NCBI RefSeq assembly: GCF_002127325.2
Contig: NC_035436.2
Coordinates: 122,670,771-122,734,770, forward strand
Length of the DNA stretch: 64,000 nt
Source of the DNA: Helianthus annuus
Taxonomy: Eukaryota; Streptophyta; Magnoliopsida; Asterales; Asteraceae
Reading direction: 5' to 3'
Shown here one piece after another: positions 47,169-60,529 of the stretch (position 1 is its first letter; the number at the start of each line of letters is the position of its first letter). Below the pieces are notes generated by a model. That model worked only from the letters and a program-made list of their open reading frames with translations. It was not told where the DNA came from and did not search any database. Position numbers and translations under genes: made by a program.

Positions 47169-49873
47169 ATAACTATAGGGAATTAGGATTGCCTTGCTTT
47201 ACCTAGTCTATAGTTTAAGAGCTTTTTTCATTTACTTGCTGTTTAAGACATTATCTCTTGCTTTCTTCTTTGCTTCTCTCTATTCCTTTGGACTTTTAAT
47301 ATACAAGCCTTTCCTAAGGCTAACACAATACACACATGGAAGCTTTGAAGACACTCTTATAACACAATCGAAATGATTCATCAAGATAGGGGTGATTCCC
47401 ACACTTGGTGATGATTTTCACTCAGCTATACTATGATTTTTGCACGAAATCTACCCTCAAGTTAGGAGTGATATCCAAACCTTGTTGGGAGTTTTCCATT
47501 TCCTAATCTAGTGGACCCTCATCCTTGGATGAGTACTAACCACGTTAGGGTACGATGTTATCAAGTTAGAGGTGAAACTCGCATCTTGTTAACTAGTCCC
47601 ATTCCTTGATTTTCGATCTCGCCAAAGTTTCGATTTACCCAATCGATTAAGGACGTGTAGTAACTGGAAGGACAAACATCGTTAGTCGCTCCTCGATGAG
47701 AATGTTTGTCTATTAGGCCAAAGCACGTTTCCTTAATTCGAAAAGGACTTCGATTCACTTTGGAATAGTCTATGTTACGTTCCGTGACACTCCATATTTA
47801 TTGATAAAATCTCTTTTTATGCTATCTCAATTATCATGTGATTCATATTTGAGCGTTATCTTCAATCCAAATTTGGGAACACGAAGCACGTTATTATCGC
47901 AATCCAAAACAATTAATAACTACTCTCTTTCGTGAACAAACTAAATTTATATTGCTTTCATTATTCTATGTGAAACATCATTCTATGTGTAATACTATGT
48001 TAAACTATGTGAAACTATTTGGTGATTCATGTGAGAAACTATGTGCTATGTGATGCATACATGAAATCAATTTTCCTAAACAAAAACATTATGATTAAAA
48101 GTCTCATCCATTTCTTGTTTCGAATTTCTAGATGTCATCATCTCGTCAGTACTCTCACTCTCCCAGAAAATCCAAGTTCCTTTTTATCAGATGTACACTT
48201 TATTATCTTCGATCTTTTATGATGAAACTCTTTCTTGTCAATTTTGAACCATTTTTTAGGATTTCACTTTTGCGCATACATCATACGATTATACATCATT
48301 AGCATGCATAATTTCACTTAATTTTAATTACACTTTCGTAACAACGAGTGAAGACATATCATCGAGATAGGAGTGATTTCCTTACCTTGACGATTAACTT
48401 CGCTTCTTTTCTCATCTTACAACGACCTCACCAACGGATTTAGGGTGATTCCCTTACCTAGGTGATCGTTACCAATACTTTCTTTAATAGATTATATTGC
48501 GTAAACACGATCATGTTTATACCTAAATCATTTATCATGTATTTCAAAATGCTTCATTTATTTAGACGTATCTCCTATTCTATAATCTATTTTCACATCG
48601 CTCGCATACACAAAAATTTTCAATGTTACCAAAAACGCGTATTCCTCGATTTCAAAAATTTCACAAAATACTACTGTCACCCTAATCAGTTTAATAAATC
48701 TATTGCCCACAAAATTTCGTATTCCACGTAATTACTAAAACGCACTCATCTCGCATCACTATACTAAAGAATTCTAAATTTCCAATTGAGAATCAAACCA
48801 ACTTTTCATACAGAATATTACAAATATTATCCGATCAGTTATCAAAACTCTTTTCAAGATCAACAAAAACATTTTATTAAGGACACCTTTCACGATCACC
48901 AGGTTCATATACCAAAATTCCTTTTCCTAAGGTTAAACCTTTTCACTAGAATCTGTAAACTTCGAAGTTAGTAATACAAAAAAAAAAACTTCTTAAAACG
49001 ATGCAAACTTTTTAATTCGAAGAACTTTTCAAAACCTCGCTGGATACGTTAATTAAATTCAAAACACGTGGGCAAGGAAACTTTATAAGGACGACAAATT
49101 TTCAGCTATGAAATTTTTTTTTTTTTTTTTAAACCATAATAGCACTTCCATTCTTTTACAAAGTATCCTTTCGCATAATCAAAAGATGTTTTCCTTTATA
49201 TTCTCTTTACAATTCACAAACTAGATTCTACATTCCTGACAACTCAATCTAATTTAACTTCACGTTTTGCACAGACAACTATATATGTATATCATTTTAC
49301 ACGTTTTAGTCAATATCTCACAACAATCTCACGCGTGTCACTCGTTCTCTTTTTCCTTTCATATTCAAAACTTTAAACCTTTTATGCGCATAAACTCATG
49401 TATTTTAATTTTATATTATAAACAAAATCATTAATCCCTACGTCCATACTTATACATTTTATGCTTTCACTTATGTTCACACTTACGCATTTATGTTATA
49501 CTCACGATTCAAAACTCATACGTTTTACGTTTATACACACACTCACAATTATACATTTACGTGATACTTAAATTCATATTCATACACCTTCGTTTTACTT
49601 ATAATCATATACACATTCATACGTAGGCAATTTGCGTATACGCTTATACCGCTATGTTTATACTTGTATTTATATTCAGACACATTCTCACGTCTGTTAT
49701 GATCCTCGTATTTATATACTCATAACTACCACGACACGTTTCGTGTCTATACTTTGACTCATATTTACACACGTACTCCCCACAATACGTTCGTATGCTT
49801 ACACTTGTACTCATATTTATACTCATAGTCGCAACAACATACTTGTACTTGTACTTATACGATCACGTTTACA

Positions 49874-49926
<53 letters not shown>

Positions 49927-50966
49927 TCATACATTCCATTCGTACTTAAACATTCATGTTTTACACTTAATTTTCACATTTACAACCATACTCATACATC
50001 TTATGTTTATACTCATATTTATACTCGTATTCACACTCATACTTGTGTTCATACTCTCATTTATACGATTTATGTTATACACGTACTTTTGTTGTACTCT
50101 CATTTATACGAATTTTGTCCATACTCACGTCATTCGTTTGTGCTCAAATTGTGCTCACATTTATGCTCATTTTAATACACGTTATGCTTATACTTTTGCT
50201 CACACTCCTGGCATGCGTTTTATGTTTATGCTCACGTGCGTGTTCAAATTTAAACTTATACTATGCTCATGCTTTTTACTCAAAATTTATACATTCGCAC
50301 ATGTACACGGGCGAAACCCGAAGGATTCGTTTACGTTAGTCTTATACTATTTGGAACGCGAACATGCTTACATGTTACATTTTTATACGCACACAATCTT
50401 ATTTTCAAAATTTATGTATACCTTGATTCATACGCAAATTAGTACAAGCTATGCGGATCATGCGACGATTGGTATAATCGCGGGTGCACACGGGATTATA
50501 GTAATAAGCGCATGAGAACCATAGAGTGTACTACTGTGTATGGTAAGACATGGAACGTAACATGACGCGAATAACGAAACGGACGTAACATGGTCAAAAC
50601 ATGGTGGATACACCGCTGGTACATCCTATATATAAGTGTTTTCACCACGTTACCAAACTTTCGTGAAACGTGCCATGAGAAATTCAGTGTTTTGCACACC
50701 TTTTTGGACCTAATGCAAACTTTAAACAACTTACAAACGCATTATGTCCGATTATCCAAGACGAAACTCCATTCTTACTACGCAACTTTTGTATATCCAA
50801 TACTTATGCCATTCTTATACTTGCATCCACTTAGAGTCAATCGTTCACTCCCATACTCCCACTATTCTCTATTATTCCATGTCTTTGATATGACTCCCAT
50901 TCACAATCAAGTTTCATCTATTCCCTCTGTGGAATCCTTGGATGCCATCTTTTCAACAGTCTTCCT
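47169..50966 (+). other. internal region of the non-coding element, left
   Basis: There is no gene. It is T/A/C-rich with recurrent phrases such as AAGATAGGGGTGATTCCC and long runs of TACTCATA-like words at 49430-50300. A pure AT run lies at 49877-49924 and a T run at 49116-49131. The frames at 49795-50515 only translate the low-complexity repeats. Confidence 0.7.
49877..49924. repeat. (AT)n microsatellite
   Basis: About 24 uninterrupted AT units. Confidence 0.95.
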
Positions 50967-51014
50967 CTTAGATTTCGAGGACGAAATCTCCTAAAGTAGG
51001 GGAGACTGTAACAT
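50967..51014 (+). repeat. first copy of a 48-bp direct repeat holding the polypurine tract
   Basis: Bases from CTTAGATTTCGAGGACG through AAAGTAGGGGAGAC and TGTAACAT recur at 53929-53976. Both end with the first bases of an LTR, but the LTRs that follow belong to different families. Confidence 0.88.
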
Positions 51015-51649
51015 TTCGTATTTTCAAACTTTCCATTTTTGGAAAGTCTACTTGTACTTTCTACCTTTGTAAGTTGTACCTTTGTTGTACTTGATTCAAA
51101 TTCCAAAATTGTACTCGAGACTTGAAATCATAATGAAATTGCATGATTTTATCCATATTTTGTGTTTGAATACTATGAATCATTGAAACTATGAAACTAT
51201 GTTAAACACGTTGAAACTATGTTAAACACGTTGAAACTATGTTAAACACGTTGAAACTATGTTAAACACGTAAAAACAGTGGAATCACATCTTAATTTCG
51301 GCTCTTAATTCATCGTTGCCAAGAGATTACCCTAAACCGTTCAAAATTGGGAATTTATACGCTAATTCGGTAAAAATATTGAAGTTTGGGTTAAATTTGA
51401 TTTTTATATTATTTTATTATTATTTTAGATGAATAAAATAATAATTTAAATTAAATAAATAACTATTTTCTGAATTTTATTGGTTTTTAAGCAAATCCGT
51501 TGGTTAATCTAACCCCGTTAGTGAAAACCAGGTTAAATCAGCCTAACCTGGTTAGTTTTATTGAAGGGCAGCACTAACTGAGTTAGAAAACTCAGTTAGT
51601 GGCTAATCCAGTTAGTTAAAACTAACTGTATCAAAAAAAGGGAGTTAAA

Positions 51650-51735
51650 TCCCAAGGGATGCGTGACCCGGGACTCGAACCCGCGACCACAACGACTCAA
51701 ACACACGTGCATGACCAACTGGGCTACAGCCCAAC
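51650..51735 (-). other. tRNA-like sequence (RNA polymerase III boxes)
   Basis: On the minus strand TAGCCCAGTTGG (51726-51715) matches the tRNA A box and GGTTCGAGTCC (51681-51671) the B box, with CGCGGGTTCGAGTCCCG forming a T-arm-like stem. I cannot close an acceptor stem, so this is a tRNA-derived piece (SINE head or pseudogene), not a working tRNA. Confidence 0.6.
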
Positions 51736-52098
51736 ATGTGAACGATTAGAATCTGATTTGTATTTATACACGCATTAACTGCGGAATTAAATTCAAACAA
51801 GAAGAAACCGCCATGTCTGTTAAGCTTCACCTTCGTTTGACTTCCAACCGGAAAACCTTTTGACCTTTCACTATCCGAAACCGACATCGGCCTTCCCTTA
51901 TATAACCCGACTCACTCGTTCCTTTCTTGCTTCCAAAACCGATCAAGCTAAACCGTAACCGTTTCCGACTCGAAGCTATTCGCCGGAACCGCCACTTGCC
52001 ACCGTCTTCACCATCTCCGGCCACCACATTCGCCGTCCGTCCGGTAACGTAATCCGACCCGCTTTCATTTTTCTTCCGGTTAATTTCGTTACTGTTAA

Positions 52099-52171
<73 letters not shown>
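52099..52171. repeat. (TTA)n microsatellite
   Basis: About 24 uninterrupted TTA units. Confidence 0.95.
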
Positions 52172-52173
<2 letters not shown>

Positions 52174-53954
52174 ATTCAGTATTATAAGATATAAATACAT
52201 AAAATCAGGTTTATATATTATAAATATTAATATATAATACTGAAAATTTTTATAAAAAAATCAAATATATCTATTTAGAAAACAAATATACTAATATAAT
52301 TATTACTAAACATATTTAATTATTTTAAATCTGAAATAGTTATTTAAAATCAGAAATTTAATAAAACAGATTTATTTATTAAAATAATCAGATTTATAAT
52401 TATTATCTATTTATTAAAACATATTTATTATTTCGGAATTTTATTTAAATATTTCAGTTTTATAAAATCAGATTTATTAAAAATCAGTTTTTATTTATTT
52501 ATTTATTTCAGAATTTATTTCTGAAATTTAATAAAATCAGATTTTATTTATTTATTTATTTCAGAATTTATTTCTGAAATTTAATAAAATAAGATTTTAT
52601 TTATTTATTTATTTCGGAATTTATTTCTGAAATTTAATAAAATCAGATTTTATCTATTTATTTATTTCAGAATTTACAAATCAGAATTATTATTTAATAA
52701 TATTTAGAAATCATATTTTTGTATATTTTTTTATCAGAATTTTATTTCAGAATTATATTTTAAAATCAGGTTATTTATTTATTTTCAGAATCTATAAATC
52801 AGAATTATTTATGTATTTCAGAATTATTATCATAAAAATCAGATATATTGTTTTTATTAATTCAGAATATTTATTTTAAATGTTGTTTAAATTATAAATT
52901 AATTCTGAATTACTATTTAATTATTATTTGATCATATTTATTAATTTCAGGATTTATATTCTTTAAATCAGAATTATTGTTTATTTAATAAAAATCTAGA
53001 AATTTTATTTATTTTATTTTCAGATTTATTTATTTGTTTTATAAACTAGAAACTTTATAAATAAGTTATTTGTTTATAAGATTATTAACTAATGTTGTGG
53101 TAATTATTTTAGATTGTTAAAATAATTATTTATCTATTTAAATTCCTATTTATTTTATTGTTCCAACACTTTAGGAATTTTGTATTATTTATGTCTTATT
53201 ATCTAAATTATTCTATAAATTCCCAAATAATTAATCAAATCCTCAAATTAATAGGGTAATTCTCTTGTGCACGATCTTCTTGGAAAATCCCTGATTCTAT
53301 TATCTTTTTCCAATATACGCAACGCAACCTAAGGTGAGTATACTTGACCCATTTTCTTTTTACACGTTTGGGTGTAGTATGCATTTCCTTATCAAAAACA
53401 CAATGATAAACACTTTCATTGCACAATCTATCCATTTAAACATGAACATTTTCTTATGCAATGCACAAAATAATACATTATATATGAATACTTTGATACA
53501 TCTTGATGCTTGTTAATACTCATATTCCCAAAAAAAAAAAAAAATGGAAACTTATCATCAAGATAGGGGTGATTCCCAAACCTTGATGATTAGCTCCACT
53601 CACTTTCTAACTTCACCAACGAGCTAGAGGTGATTCTCTTACCTCGGAGGTAGTTACCAACTTTTATTCGTTCTCAATGAAATTTTATGATTGAACGTTC
53701 CTTTTCAAAAATTTTAGAATTTATTTCACGTGCATGCTAATACGATATACTGGATTCGTGTTACTTGGGTTAAAATTTTATGTGATAAACTTGTCATTAA
53801 CTTCGTAAGAAGCCACACCTTAACATACTCGATGGGTTGACCTGTGTATTCACATGCCAAGGATACGTTAATCTTGTTAACTAAGTATGGCATGTGGATT
53901 GTTCTAAATTTTTATGAAATACGTTAATCTTAGATTTCGAGGACGAAATCTCCT

Positions 53955-53968
53955 AAAGTAGGGGAGAC
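53955..53968 (+). other. polypurine tract of the non-coding element
   Basis: AAAGTAGGGGAGAC directly before the 3' LTR. It is part of the second copy of the 48-bp direct repeat (53929-53976). Confidence 0.8.
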
Positions 53969-54484
53969 TGTAACATCCGCCAATTTTAGAGCTGTAGGTT
54001 GTAACGCCCCTCCCGTATATACGGGTATTGTTAGGTTTAATCTATTAACTCTATTACCACCCTTTCGAGGGTTAGGCTATGTTAATTGCGTAACTATGGT
54101 TTGGACATGTGGATTTCATCGTTACGAGTATGACAGTTAATTGAATATCAGTTGTTCACATGGATTAGATTTGATAAACTATTAACTCTACTATGCTATA
54201 TCAAACCTGTATACTCGCCAGCAATTATTTGTTGATTGTATTTTAAATGCATACTGCAGGTTGAGGATCCAAGAAAAACAAGAAAAGACTAGGATGGCTT
54301 AGAAACCCATCAACTATTTAAATTTCCAAATCTATGTTATGTATTTGAACTTTTCTATATATTGTATGAAACTTATGATTATCAATGAAATAAACTTTAA
54401 TTATTGTCACAATTAGTGTTATGATGTCTTTGAACAGTTTGTACGTCTCATCTCGATGTTTCCGCCATCGGTTGGGGTGTGACA
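53969..54484 (+). repeat. 3' LTR of the non-coding element
   Basis: 516 bases, identical by eye to 46637-47152. Followed by GAAAA. Confidence 0.93.
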
Positions 54485-56791
54485 GAAAACTTGCCCGTAG
54501 ACAGCTAATTAGGACGTCGGAAGAAACCAGCATAACCACGGGATGTCGCTGACACCCTGATGGCCAGGCGGCGACGCCCTTCCCTGAAGCCCAAAGTTCA
54601 AAGTCCAAAAGCAATGTTAAAGTTAACAGCGGAATCATAAAGTTTAACAATCCAAACAAAAGTTTAAAGTTTATAAATATTTATTTAGAACCAACATCGG
54701 TTCGATGCAACCACTACACTCCTCCGCTGCAAGCTCCCGGGTTGTACCTAAGGACCTGCAAAGCATGCAGTAGGGTGTCAACATAAAGTTGGCAAGTTCA
54801 GGGTTTTCCAGTTTTATTTCCAAAATCGTATGTTGTTAAATTACTCATTTATAATCATGCTATGGGGAGATACCCCATCTGTAAGCTACTAAACTCTGTA
54901 ATACCGAACACTTACGACTATTGAATCGTTGTTGCCTCGTTTGTCAATGTCTATCATTATTGACGGTTGCCAAGGCATCCTAGTTCACGCTCGTCCTCCT
55001 CGGCACGGTGTGAGGTTAGTGAAACCTAATAGCGCTATCAACTAATATCTCTTTCGCCAGGCCAGGCGATTAATCAGTATAGTAAGTAGGGACTTCGTGA
55101 TATAGTTTCGTTTAGTACGCTAAGACATGAAATATAAATAGCATTTAACAGTATTCCATCCTTGGAATACAAGGTAATCCCAAACTAGGGAAAGTGAAGT
55201 CCGTTCCCAACCACCGGGAATACATGCTTTTAGTAGAATGTGTGAACTTACCTTTGTTTTGCTTGGCAGATAAATTACTTCTTTTAAGTTGGCCAACAAC
55301 ATCCTATTAGGGTTACCAATAACAGTTAGGTTTGCATGCAAGTAATCTAAGTATTTTATACACGTAATTGACAGGTAGCATGCAAGTTATAACATCACGT
55401 ATCACACAAAAATACATGTGGGCCATATATGGATTTATAATACAATCCCAACAGTGTACAAAAACTTAGGCAGCCCAGAAATGTAAACACAGGCCCAAAT
55501 ACAAGGTTCAGTCCAGCGTAACTATGTGTGTGGCCCTTCTTGGGTGTGTGGCACACTCCCCAGTGTGCGGGTATGCATAGTAAAGTTGTACCATGTGCAA
55601 CAAGGGTTTGTACCACATGAGTGTGTGGTTTCCAAGTGTGCGGCCATGCACTGTTCGTTTTGTACATTGTGTATTAGTACTATTAACTCTCATGAGTGTG
55701 CGGTACAGAATAAAGCAAACAGTAAACAATTCATGTTTCTAAGATCGAAACAAACAAGGAGGCTACCTTTTACATAAAGTCCAATGAACGTTCAGATCTA
55801 TTCAATATCACCGTGGACAATGTTTTATGAAAATGCATCAAACGGTACATCATACATCACACGTCATGTTTCAAACAGATCCATTCACACAATCATTGGA
55901 TAAACATCATTTTAATCATACAATCTATGAATTTTCTGGGTTTCCTCATGTCTTCTAACAATAATTAAATCAATCATTAAAATAGATCTAGAATTCTATA
56001 TCAATAGTCATCAAACAATCAATGAATCATTCCCTCATACCTCATCATGTGAATTCATCAATTAAATCTACTAACCCTTATGCTACACAAATCATCTAAA
56101 TATAATCATCATGCGATTCTAGTACCTCATTTCATTTTAATAAGTTTTTAAGTCAAGTCATCCAATTTGTTTACAAAAACAGACCATTATTTCCAGATTA
56201 TCAGCATCACCTATACTTTGTAAACATATACAACCCTAGATCATCATCTTATTCATGAAATCACCAAACAAGTAGAACACACTCATGTATACTAGTTCAA
56301 GAGTGGTAACACACTAACTTGATAATATAGAGTAAGAGAGTGTTTGTAGAAAAAGGAGAAAATGGAGTTCAATACCAAAATGATGAATGTAGGCTGCCTT
56401 CAAAATGATGGAAGAATAATGTTGTCGTCGATTACCAACAAGAATAGGGAAGGTTCTAGGGTTTCCAAATGGGGAAGAGAATGTTTCTAAAAAGGAGGAA
56501 CTATTTTGCTGCCATCAAATGATTGAAAAAGATTCCTAGGGTTTTGCAACATGTTGGTTTAAATACCCAAAGGGAATGTCGCACACACCCATGTGTGCAT
56601 GAGTGTGTGGCTCACTTAATTTGAAGGTGTGCAGCCTTAATGGGCCTACTATGTGGCTGCATGGAGTGTGCGTTCAAAAGGAAGTGTGCAAATAAGGGGA
56701 GCGTGCGCCCAGGTAGATTTATCATTCTTAATGGTTCTCATGTGCGGCTAGTAGTAATAATAGTAATATTGTATCTATACAAATCACATAT
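54485..56791 (-). repeat. minus-strand chromovirus LTR, inner part
   Basis: No gene. It appears to continue 60434-60308 after the solo LTR is removed, since CATAT flanks that insertion. GTGTGTGG/GTGTGCGG words are frequent at 55520-55700 and 56580-56720. ATTTAAA near 56567 on the minus strand could be its TATA box. The GC-rich phrase near 54560 resembles that at 46580 on the other side of the non-coding element, so I infer that element landed within this LTR or its neighbour. Confidence 0.5.
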
Positions 56792-59700
56792 TGTGACAAC
56801 CCTCACAAATCCAGGTATCCGTACAAATTAATTAATATTTAATTGGTGCTTAATTACTGTGCTTGATTACAATTATGATTAAACTGCTTTCTGATTTCTG
56901 ATACATACATACTCATGCATCACATTCTATACTATCACTTTGTTATTTACACACAAACATTTGTGACAAACTTGAAGCACAAAAGCACAGTTAGCACAGT
57001 GAGCGGATAACCCAGTAAACCTGCTGACATTGCCAGCACTAGACAGGCATTGCTTTGAGGCCGGTATGAGCCAGGAATAGATCACTACACTAGTAGGGAG
57101 TGTAGGGAGGTGAGGACCATAAAACTGCGTCACTAGGTGATAGTTATAGTGACCGGAAGTGCCAAAAACATACTTAAAGTGCAGAATTCTGCACTAAATA
57201 CCAAAATTCAGCATTTAACAATGCTAGTAAAGTGCAAAAACTTGGCAAAATAGTCCTAGACACTTTCCAAAGTATTGGGAATTTAATGTGTCACTAAAAA
57301 CAATATAAAAGACACTTTAAAGCGTTATTTAGCACTTTAACGGATCAACATCCAACCGAACAACCGGACTTTACCCGGAACATAAAAATTTTGTCAAATA
57401 CACTGTTTTTACTTTTCTGAGCTAGTTAGGGTCCCCGAACACCCTAACACCCTTTATATTAAATAACACACTAGTATCCTAACTAAATATCATTAGATCC
57501 TAACTAAATGTAACAAGTTCCATCACCACCCAACCCTATACCCCCCCCCCCCCATTTTGACGGTCACAAGGGGTGGGAGACCCCCTTGCATTTTCTTGAA
57601 TATTAAATTGCTAATTGTTGGACAATGGGGGACACATTACATGAAGGATATTAGTAAAATTGGTTTATAAATATGTTTAAGGGTTAACCATTCTCTTTCA
57701 TCAAACTCAACTTCAACAAACCACTCACTTCTCTCCTTCCTTGCTTGCGGCCGAACCCACACCACCACCATATCACCATCATCAACTTCCTTTCAAGCCA
57801 TTTTCATACACTCAAAGGTGTAAGAGGTTCAACAAACAAGCTTGGTGCACTCAGAAGTTCAAGGACCGCCCTTGTTTCCTTTTATCCACCACATTTACGC
57901 CTTGTTTCTCCCCTAGCCTTGTGCTAGTAGTAAGTGTTCTAAAACATCATCTTGTTCTTGATTTTAGTGGTTAATAGATGGTTGAATGATGAAATGATAA
58001 GAAACACTAATGAACATAATCTGAAGTCTTGAACATAAAGTGATAAATGGTGGATAAAGAGAAGATATATGGGTAAATCATGTAGATCTTGTGTTGTTAT
58101 GATTATTACATGTTGTTTGTTAGTAGAAGCAAGATGGATCATCATCTAGACATACTAGTTCATGTTTAAGAACATAAACTAGTGGGATGTAAAAGTTAGA
58201 AATATGAAAGATGATGGATCCATCCATTCATGAACCTTGAACTTGAATGAATATAATTTTTTTTCTTGAAAAATAAGGTTATAAACTTGTAGATCTAAAG
58301 ATCTACAAGTTGTTTTTCGGAAGAACCAAGCGAAAAATACTAGTTTTGTTAAAACCCGGGTCTTGTATGAACCAAAAGCATTTTTAGTAAGTAAACAAGT
58401 GAGTAAACACTTGTGTAACAAGAAAACTTAACAAAGAAATATTTTTGTAAATCTTGACTAGAAGTTGTGAAACTTCAAGTTCTTTAAAAATAAGGTTTTC
58501 AAGAAACTAATCATATTTTTAAAGATAACAAAGACCTACTAAATATGTTAGTAATTTACTACATATTTTTATAAACCTTCAAGTTCATGATTTTATGATT
58601 TAGTCTTATTTTGTCAAGATTAAAGATCGTATATATTGTTGATTGATGATTGTTGATTGATTTTTCAAAAGAAAATGATATACTAAAAGCATGGACACCT
58701 CCATTTACAGAGGAAACTCTGGCGAAATTTTTCTAGAAATTTAACACTTAGAAATATTTTTCTAACAAATGTTTACAAATATATTTTTAACTTGGTTTTC
58801 AAAATAAACTTCGCCATGATTTTTATTCAAAACTTACCAAGTATCGGAGGTGGATTTTCCTAAATAAAACTTGATAAATATATATTTAGAATATATATTT
58901 TATAGTAAAATGTTTGTGTGATTATGTGATTATTTTGTGAACTAGATATATATTATTTTTAGGGTAAAAATAATATAACTGGAAAATATCATAAGTTACG
59001 AATCCAAAATAATACCAACGCTCTCACAAATAAATATTTAAGTTACACAAGTATTGTTATTACAACGCGAACTTTAAAACATAACTTAGGTATTTTTTCA
59101 GAAAAATACTCCTATTTGTACATTTTTGGTGAAATATTATTTTGGAAAAATTTATGAAACAAAATATAATATTTTTGGAAAAATATATATATTTTGGAAT
59201 TAAAGTATTTTTGACAAATGATTAAAATATATTTTCAAGTGAGACTTAAAAATATATTTTCGGAATTATAAAGTATACATGTATTATTATCCCCATCCTT
59301 GGGAAGGAAATACGAAGATAAAATAATAAAGAAGTGTGAATACGAAATAGTTGTCTAACTATTTCCCAAAAATGTTAAACCTTAAGCCAAGGCACGACCG
59401 TCCGTCTAATAGGAATTAGTACGTGTAGGTCGTCACGCAGCAGTTTGAGTTGAGACTGACGTTTCTGGATACACACTTCTGTGAGTTCATGTCCCCCTTT
59501 TCTCTTTTTTGTTTTCAGTTTTATACTTCGGGGGTGAAATACATGCGACAATTATTACAAAACTTTTATTATATGGTATGGTTAGCGTAGGGAGGGTTTA
59601 TACTACTAGATCATGTGAGGGGTGGGTACAACACTCGAGGCCATTAATCCTCTTTGTTAGGACCGAGGGACACAAGAGTGATAGATCTATTTGGGTGTAG

Positions 59701-60307
59701 CGAGCTCACACCCGTGAGGCCGGGGAGGCCCATAGAGGTGACTGTGTCTTACAGCCAAAGCCCGGTAACAAATTTGCTAGGTTTGAGTTTCCCTGCACTT
59801 TCTCACACATACCAGTGGCTTTGCAACCTATTGGTGATCTCTTTTTCCTTATTGCTACATACCAGGGACTTTTTATACAAACTTTGAAGGTTTATACATA
59901 CTCACTTTTACATGAACTCGCTCAACTTTTTGTTGATTTTTCAAACTGCATGTGTTTCAGGAAATTAAGGGATCTAGCAAGGTATGCATTGTCGTCAAGC
60001 TGCGTAGGGAAAATGGTGTCATCCGAGTTTCGGAAATGTGATCTTTGCCTGGACGTGTCACAAGTCTTAAACTGTGTTTTATTCATGTCTTTTGGTTGTG
60101 TCGTATGAACAATATTTTTATTATGTCTTGTTGTAATCCGTTGCATGTGTCAACTTTTTAAACAATGTTGTTGTGCTAACTTTTTAGAACTTGTTGAATG
60201 GATGAACATCATATGTTTTAATTCATATAGCATGGTTGTGATTATGCTATGGTATTAAGAAGTCACACCAAATAAACTCACGCTTCCGCAAAAGCCAGGG
60301 TGTGACA
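56792..60307 (+). mobile_element. 3.5-kb solo LTR of a chromovirus-type element
   Basis: It starts TGTGACAACCCTCAC, ends GCCAGGGTGTGACA and is flanked by CATAT on both sides (56787-56791 and 60308-60312). There is no primer-binding site or coding region, so unequal recombination between the two LTRs of a full element is the likely origin. The last 68 bases match 61786-61853, where a primer-binding site follows. A C-run at 57541-57554 and a candidate leader region at 57700-57930 are visible. Small frames at 57741-57974 and 59509-60108 are not supported as genes. Confidence 0.85.
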
Positions 60308-60434
60308 CATATTACACATAACATTCATATATATATATATATATATAACCAATTTAAATTAATAAATCACATTCATTAACTTCACATAATTACAACGTGA
60401 AATGGAACATCAAGGGAAGGTTTGGGTTGTCACA
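60308..60434 (-). repeat. start of the minus-strand chromovirus 3' LTR
   Basis: On the minus strand the LTR starts TGTGACAACCCAAACC at 60434. The pol relic lies upstream of it, in the proper order. An AT run at 60331-60348 is inside. The LTR is cut at 60308 by the solo LTR. Confidence 0.7.
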
Positions 60435-60529
60435 TTATCCACAAGTTGAAAGATATTTCATCCCGAAATTTAGTGCGCAGTTACCGAAGAAGCTAGCGTA
60501 ATTAAGTGTTTTTGCGTGGTGTCACATCA

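Larger units (their letters stand above)
51007..53928 (+). repeat. LTR of another family inside the non-coding element
   Basis: It starts TGTAACATTTCG right after a polypurine tract. It holds four 20-bp units TTGAAACTATGTTAAACACG (51191-51270), a tRNA-like stretch on the minus strand and a TATA box TTATATAA near 51898, followed by a GC-rich leader. Then come a (TTA)n run (52099-52171), AT-rich DNA with about three 60-bp units (52478-52670), and GTGAGTATAC at about 53335. It has no relation to the outer 516-base LTR. No gene. Confidence 0.65.
46637..54484 (+). mobile_element. non-coding LTR element with identical-looking LTRs
   Basis: Two 516-base LTRs (46637-47152 and 53969-54484, TGTAACATCC to GGTGTGACA) enclose 6.8 kb. 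The target duplication is GAAAA on both sides (46632-46636 and 54485-54489). A primer-binding site and polypurine tract are present. I can see no difference between the LTRs. No gag, protease, polymerase or integrase was found inside on either strand, so it must depend on proteins of another element. Its TGGTATCAGAG primer site and LTR type match chromoviruses. Confidence 0.9.

Noticed and set aside
49795..50994. Overlapping frames of 98-170 residues rich in Tyr, Thr and His
   Set aside because: They translate low-complexity TACTCATA-like DNA; no start context, domain or codon bias.
51650..51735. Functional tRNA gene
   Set aside because: A and B boxes are good, but no 7-bp acceptor stem can be paired and the anticodon arm is unclear.
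49877..52171. Centromere or replication-origin signal in the AT and TTA runs
   Set aside because: Simple microsatellites are common in such AT-rich DNA and nothing else supports a special role.
57741..57974. Plant peptide gene (His/Pro-rich frames)
   Set aside because: It lies just after the probable start of the solo LTR transcript and is not kept in the related LTR at 27132-29103.
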